Source of the DNA: GCA-2705995 sp048267965
GTDB lineage: Bacteria; Bacteroidota; Bacteroidia; Flavobacteriales_G; Salibacteraceae
DNA: 64,000 nt
Direction of reading: 5' to 3'
Assembly (NCBI GenBank): GCA_048267965.1
Contig: JBLWWK010000001.1
Coordinates: forward strand, 124,001 to 188,000
Part shown: piece by piece, positions 60,749-64,000 of the stretch
How positions within the stretch are numbered: the first letter of the stretch is position 1
Layout: every line of letters starts with the position of its first letter
The notes under the pieces: generated by a model
What the model was told of the DNA's origin: nothing
Database searches by the model: none
What the model saw: only the letters and a program-made list of their open reading frames with translations
Program-made: the position numbers and the translations under genes

Positions 60749-63225
60749 GATTCGTGATAAAAAATTCGTTTCACACGTTGAGAAATTGAAGTAAGAATCT
60801 CGTACGGTATGGTGTTGAGTTGAGCTGCTAAATCTATCACCGTGTGATTTTCGTCAAAAATAATTACTTCGTCACCAATAGAAACATCTAGGTCTGAAAC
60901 ATCGAGCATGGTCATGTCCATACAGATATTACCAATGGTACGAACCGCTTGTCCGTTGATATAAAAAACACCTTTTCCATTACCAAGTTGCCGGCTTACA
61001 CCATCTGCATAGCCAATAGATATGGTGGCGGTTTTTCCATCTTTTTGGGCAATTCCTGCACGACTATAGCCAATAGTTTCTCCTTTGCACACCGATTTCA
61101 CCTGCGAAATAGTGGTTTTTAATCGGGCAGCTGGTCGTAAGTTTGCCTGAAATTCAGGCGCAACACCAATGCCGTGTAGACCAATGCCCAAACGAACCAT
61201 ATCGAACTGATATTCCGGAAAACGCTGAATACCACCAGAATTGAGCACATGTAAAATCGGGTGATTCGGTAAGATGGGAAGCAGTTGATTGAGCATAGCT
61301 TGGTAGTTACTCACTTGTTGATGCGTAAAAGCATCGTGAGTAGCATCATCTGTAGCTACTAAATGTGTATAAATGGCTGCTACTTGAAGTTGTGGAAAGC
61401 GTTGTAATCTTGCCGTTAGTGCTGGGATTTCGTCTGGCTGAAAGCCTAATCTTCTCATGCCTGTGTCTAGGCAAATGTGAATTTTTGCACTTTTTAAATC
61501 TTCTTCTGAAACAGAATCTACTAAAGCATCGAGCATTTCGAGACTGTAGATTTCGGGTTCCAACCGATAATGCAAGGCTATATCGAGTTCAGAATCGTGC
61601 GGACTTAAAACCATTATGGGCAATTGAATGCCTGCTTTTCTTAGTTCAATTCCCTCGTCTACATAGGCAACCGCCAAGTAATCTACGTTATGATAAGCCA
61701 AAACATTGGCCAATTCGTAAACACCTGTTCCATAAGAAAGGGCCTTAACCATTACCATTAAGCGCGTGTTGGGTTGCAACAATCCTTTAAAATAGTTGAG
61801 GTTGTGAACAATGGCGGTCAGATTTACTTCTAAGGTAGTTTCGTGGTTTCTTTCTTCTAACCAACGGCTCACTTTTTCGAATTGAAATTTTCGAGCTCCT
61901 TTTATTAAAATCGCCTCGTTTCGAAATTTGATTTTTCGAATATCTTCGAGCAATTCGGTGGTAGAATTATAATGCCTAAACCATTGCTGAGTGAGTTGTT
62001 GGTTCAGCTTTTCTAGCTGCGGACCAACAGCAATTACGCGCTCAATTTTGTTCGTATTTAAGAGGTGAGCAATTTGCGTAATCATTTCCTGAGCCGGTAA
62101 ACCCGATTCTACCAACTCAGAAAGAATTAGGGTTTTTTTAGGGTGCTGATGTTGGTAGTTTAACACATCGAGCGCAATTTCTAGCGAATTGAGATCGGCC
62201 GAATAATAATCGTTGATAAGTGTAGTGTTAAACTTGCCTTTTTTCGACTCTAATCGCATTTCTAGGGGTTGTAAATCGCTTACTTCTTGCTGAATAACTT
62301 CAGGCGAAACCCCTAAAAAAAGGGCTGTAGTTATAGCGTGGCAAACATTTTCGATCGAAGCGCGGTCTTTAAACGGTACTTCAAAAGTGAATTCTTTCTG
62401 TTCGAATTCTGCAGTAATTAAGCTGCGGTTTTTCTGCGTTTCAGTGCGTTTAATTACCAGAAAGTCGCTGGTGTTTTTTCCCCAAGTAATAAGTTGGGTT
62501 GAGGGTAGTTTTTGCTGGGCAGCTTCAATAATTTCTTGGTGGGCACTGCATACAATAAGCGATTGGGAATGCTCGAAAAGCGCAAGTTTCTCGTTTATTT
62601 TATCTGAAATACTAGCAAAATTTTCTTGGTGTGCAGAACCAATAGAAGTGAAAACACCCATAGTGGGACTTACAATCTCAGCCAGCCTTTTCATTTCGGT
62701 AGGAGCCGAAATCCCCGCTTCGATAATTCCCAATTCAGTGGTCGGTGAAAAATTCCAAATACTCAAAGGAACACCAATTTGCGAATTGTAACTTTTAGGA
62801 CTTCGAGTAACGTTAAATGCAGATTGCAATAATTGAAAAAGCCACTCTTTTACGGTTGTTTTTCCGTTGCTGCCAGTAATGCCAATTACCGGAAAATTAA
62901 ATTTTTCTCTATGCGCCTTGGCAATTTTCTGAAGTGCATCTACCGAGTGAGCTACCTTTATATAGTTAACTTTTTTTTCTTGTAGGAACCGAGAATCTTC
63001 AGAAATGATGAAATTTCGAACTCCTTGTTGATAGGCGTCTTTTATAAATGAATGTCCGTTGTGTCTATCGCCCTTAATTGCAATAAACACTGAATGTTTA
63101 GCATGGTGAATTCTACGAGAATCTAAGCTGAGGTGTCTAATTTCAATAAACGCATGGTTTTGCACTAATTCACCGCTACAAAAGGCGCAAATTTCTTCTA
63201 TGGAATAAGAAGGCAATTTAATCAT
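60745..63225 (-). CDS. Bifunctional MurF ligase-alanine racemase
   Basis: 826 residues, a fusion typical of Bacteroidota. Residues 1-450 are MurF: ATP loop GITGSNGKTTVKEWL, YNSQIGVPLSIWNF, EAGISAPTEMKRLA. Residues 455-826 are alanine racemase: LEVNLTAIVHNLNYF, the PLP lysine in MVMVKALSYGTGVYEL, LDTGMRRLGFQPDEI and the catalytic Tyr in SIGYADGVSR region. It makes D-alanine and joins D-Ala-D-Ala to the muramyl tripeptide. It overlaps both neighbours by 4 bp. Confidence 0.94.
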   Translation of the reverse strand: MIKLPSYSIEEICAFCSGELVQNHAFIEIRHLSLDSRRIHHAKHSVFIAIKGDRHNGHSFIKDAYQQGVRNFIISEDSRFLQEKKVNYIKVAHSVDALQKIAKAHREKFNFPVIGITGSNGKTTVKEWLFQLLQSAFNVTRSPKSYNSQIGVPLSIWNFSPTTELGIIEAGISAPTEMKRLAEIVSPTMGVFTSIGSAHQENFASISDKINEKLALFEHSQSLIVCSAHQEIIEAAQQKLPSTQLITWGKNTSDFLVIKRTETQKNRSLITAEFEQKEFTFEVPFKDRASIENVCHAITTALFLGVSPEVIQQEVSDLQPLEMRLESKKGKFNTTLINDYYSADLNSLEIALDVLNYQHQHPKKTLILSELVESGLPAQEMITQIAHLLNTNKIERVIAVGPQLEKLNQQLTQQWFRHYNSTTELLEDIRKIKFRNEAILIKGARKFQFEKVSRWLEERNHETTLEVNLTAIVHNLNYFKGLLQPNTRLMVMVKALSYGTGVYELANVLAYHNVDYLAVAYVDEGIELRKAGIQLPIMVLSPHDSELDIALHYRLEPEIYSLEMLDALVDSVSEEDLKSAKIHICLDTGMRRLGFQPDEIPALTARLQRFPQLQVAAIYTHLVATDDATHDAFTHQQVSNYQAMLNQLLPILPNHPILHVLNSGGIQRFPEYQFDMVRLGIGLHGIGVAPEFQANLRPAARLKTTISQVKSVCKGETIGYSRAGIAQKDGKTATISIGYADGVSRQLGNGKGVFYINGQAVRTIGNICMDMTMLDVSDLDVSIGDEVIIFDENHTVIDLAAQLNTIPYEILTSISQRVKRIFYHES

Positions 63226-63803
63226 TGGTTTTTTCGGGCTTTGTTGAAACAGTTTCTACACAGAGGTTGGTAACTTTCTGTTTCTCCGAGCTGTACAAGG
63301 TTGTCTCCAGGTACAAAACGAAAAGAATGATTGGCAAGATTTCCGCACGTAACGCAAACAGCGTGAACTTTGGTAACATATTCTGCACATGCCATTAGTT
63401 TAGGAATGGGGCCAAAGGGTTGGCCTTTGTAATCCATGTCTAAACCTGCTACAATTACGCGCGCGCCTCTGTTTGCCAAATCGGTACAAACGCTTACCAA
63501 CTCATCGTCAAAAAACTGAGCTTCGTCTATGCCAATAACATCTACATTATCTGCTAAGAGTAAAATATTGGAGCTAGAAGGAACCGGAGTAGATACTATT
63601 GAGTTTTCATCGTGAGAAACAACTTCTTCTTCGTGATAACGCGTATCGATTATCGGTTTAAAAATTTCGACCTTCTGCCGAGCAAATTCTGCCCGTTTTA
63701 ATCGCCTGATGAGCTCTTCTGTTTTGCCTGAAAACATTGAGCCACAGACTACTTCTATCCATCCTGATTTCTCGTAATGATTAACCGTGTCTTCTAAAAA
63801 CAT
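63222..63803 (-). CDS. tdk: Thymidine kinase
   Basis: 193 residues. P-loop GSMFSGKTEELIRR, the Mg/base site DEAQFF, the lasso loop GLDMDYKGQPFGPIPKLM and zinc Cys pairs CVTCGN and CRNC. It phosphorylates thymidine with ATP. First gene of the minus-strand operon tdk-murF/alr-GT2-GT4. Confidence 0.95.
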   Translation of the reverse strand: MFLEDTVNHYEKSGWIEVVCGSMFSGKTEELIRRLKRAEFARQKVEIFKPIIDTRYHEEEVVSHDENSIVSTPVPSSSNILLLADNVDVIGIDEAQFFDDELVSVCTDLANRGARVIVAGLDMDYKGQPFGPIPKLMACAEYVTKVHAVCVTCGNLANHSFRFVPGDNLVQLGETESYQPLCRNCFNKARKNQ

Positions 63804-63892
63804 TCCCTACTTTTATTGCCGTCTGCGACACACACAAAACTAAGTGAATTTTACGTTGTATTAACACACAGAAACCCTTGTTGAGTTAGCGT

Positions 63893-64000
63893 ATGAATGA
63901 TTTTTTTGAAGAGTTAGAAAAGGCAATTGAAAGAGTAAAATCGATACAGCCAGACAAAAATTGGTCAGCACAAGAATGTAGAAACGCACTTGAGCAACTT
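63893..64000 (+). CDS. Start of an unknown gene, cut by the window end
   Basis: ATG 63893 opens a frame running to the edge with no stop (36 codons: MNDFFEELEKAIERVKSIQP, then DKNWSAQECRNALEQL). It is charged and helical with no signal peptide. Too short to name. Confidence 0.45.
   Translation, partial: MNDFFEELEKAIERVKSIQPDKNWSAQECRNALEQL

Noticed and set aside
61365..61748. Plus-strand open frame of 127 codons opposite murF-alr
   Set aside because: It is antisense to the strongly conserved racemase domain.

Overview
The window reads as chromosomal DNA of a Bacteroidota bacterium, most likely order Flavobacteriales. The signs are: promoters of the TTG-N17-22-TAnnTTTG type, almost no Shine-Dalgarno sites, a short primary sigma factor, a MurF-alanine racemase fusion, type IX secretion C-terminal sorting domains, a CCDC81/HU plus SPOR protein, a SusC-like carboxypeptidase-regulatory plus DUF5686 protein, and the ftsX-DUF3098-uppP-truB-queA gene order. 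Base composition is AT-rich (roughly 40% GC by eye). I saw no tRNA, rRNA, CRISPR array, insertion sequence or prophage. Genus and species cannot be told from this.

Layout. 1-765: non-coding, structured, with a possible 36-residue peptide gene led by a perfect Shine-Dalgarno. 0.8-6.2 kb: Lhr-type helicase, secreted T9SS cargo, small beta-barrel. 6.2-10.6 kb: thioesterase, HemJ, metallophosphoesterase, acylphosphatase, MarR regulator, primary sigma factor. 10.6-16.8 kb: hydrolase, an ECF sigma/membrane protein/beta-solenoid operon, HU-SPOR protein, DUF1571 protein, DprA. 17-21 kb: glutamate dehydrogenase, then an accessory patch (frameshifted surface protein, lipoprotein, beta-barrel). 21.2-28 kb: kbl, then the translation cluster rplM-rpsI-rpsB-tsf-pyrH and frr. 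28-37 kb: radical SAM protein, DUF5686 protein, MMPL transporter, rmlA, prenyl synthase, epimerase. 37.3-41.3 kb: sucA-sucB. 41.4-50.8 kb: leuS, ftsX-DUF3098-uppP-truB-queA, rlmN, a second prenyl synthase. 50.8-52.1 kb: accessory patch with a truncated T9SS cargo gene. 52.2-58.9 kb: glutaryl-CoA dehydrogenase-like enzyme, DUF4271-hemD-rnpA-ctpA, O-antigen ligase-like protein. 58.9-63.8 kb: a minus-strand operon tdk-murF/alr-GT2-GT4.

The most striking signal is not a gene. A 10-12 bp word, consensus CGGTAGGA(A/G)CCG, recurs about 30 times on both strands: 15 exact copies of GGTAGGAACC plus 8 GTAGGAACC and 8 GGTAGGAGCC. It is read in several frames, lies in at least three intergenic spacers, and once forms an inverted pair that makes the terminator stem after kbl. 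This density, the terminator pairing, two copies in dprA and none in the accessory patches resemble the DNA uptake sequences of Neisseria and Pasteurellaceae. I propose it as a candidate uptake (or other genome-architecture) word in this Bacteroidota lineage; codon-pair preference for Val-Gly-Thr is the main competing explanation.
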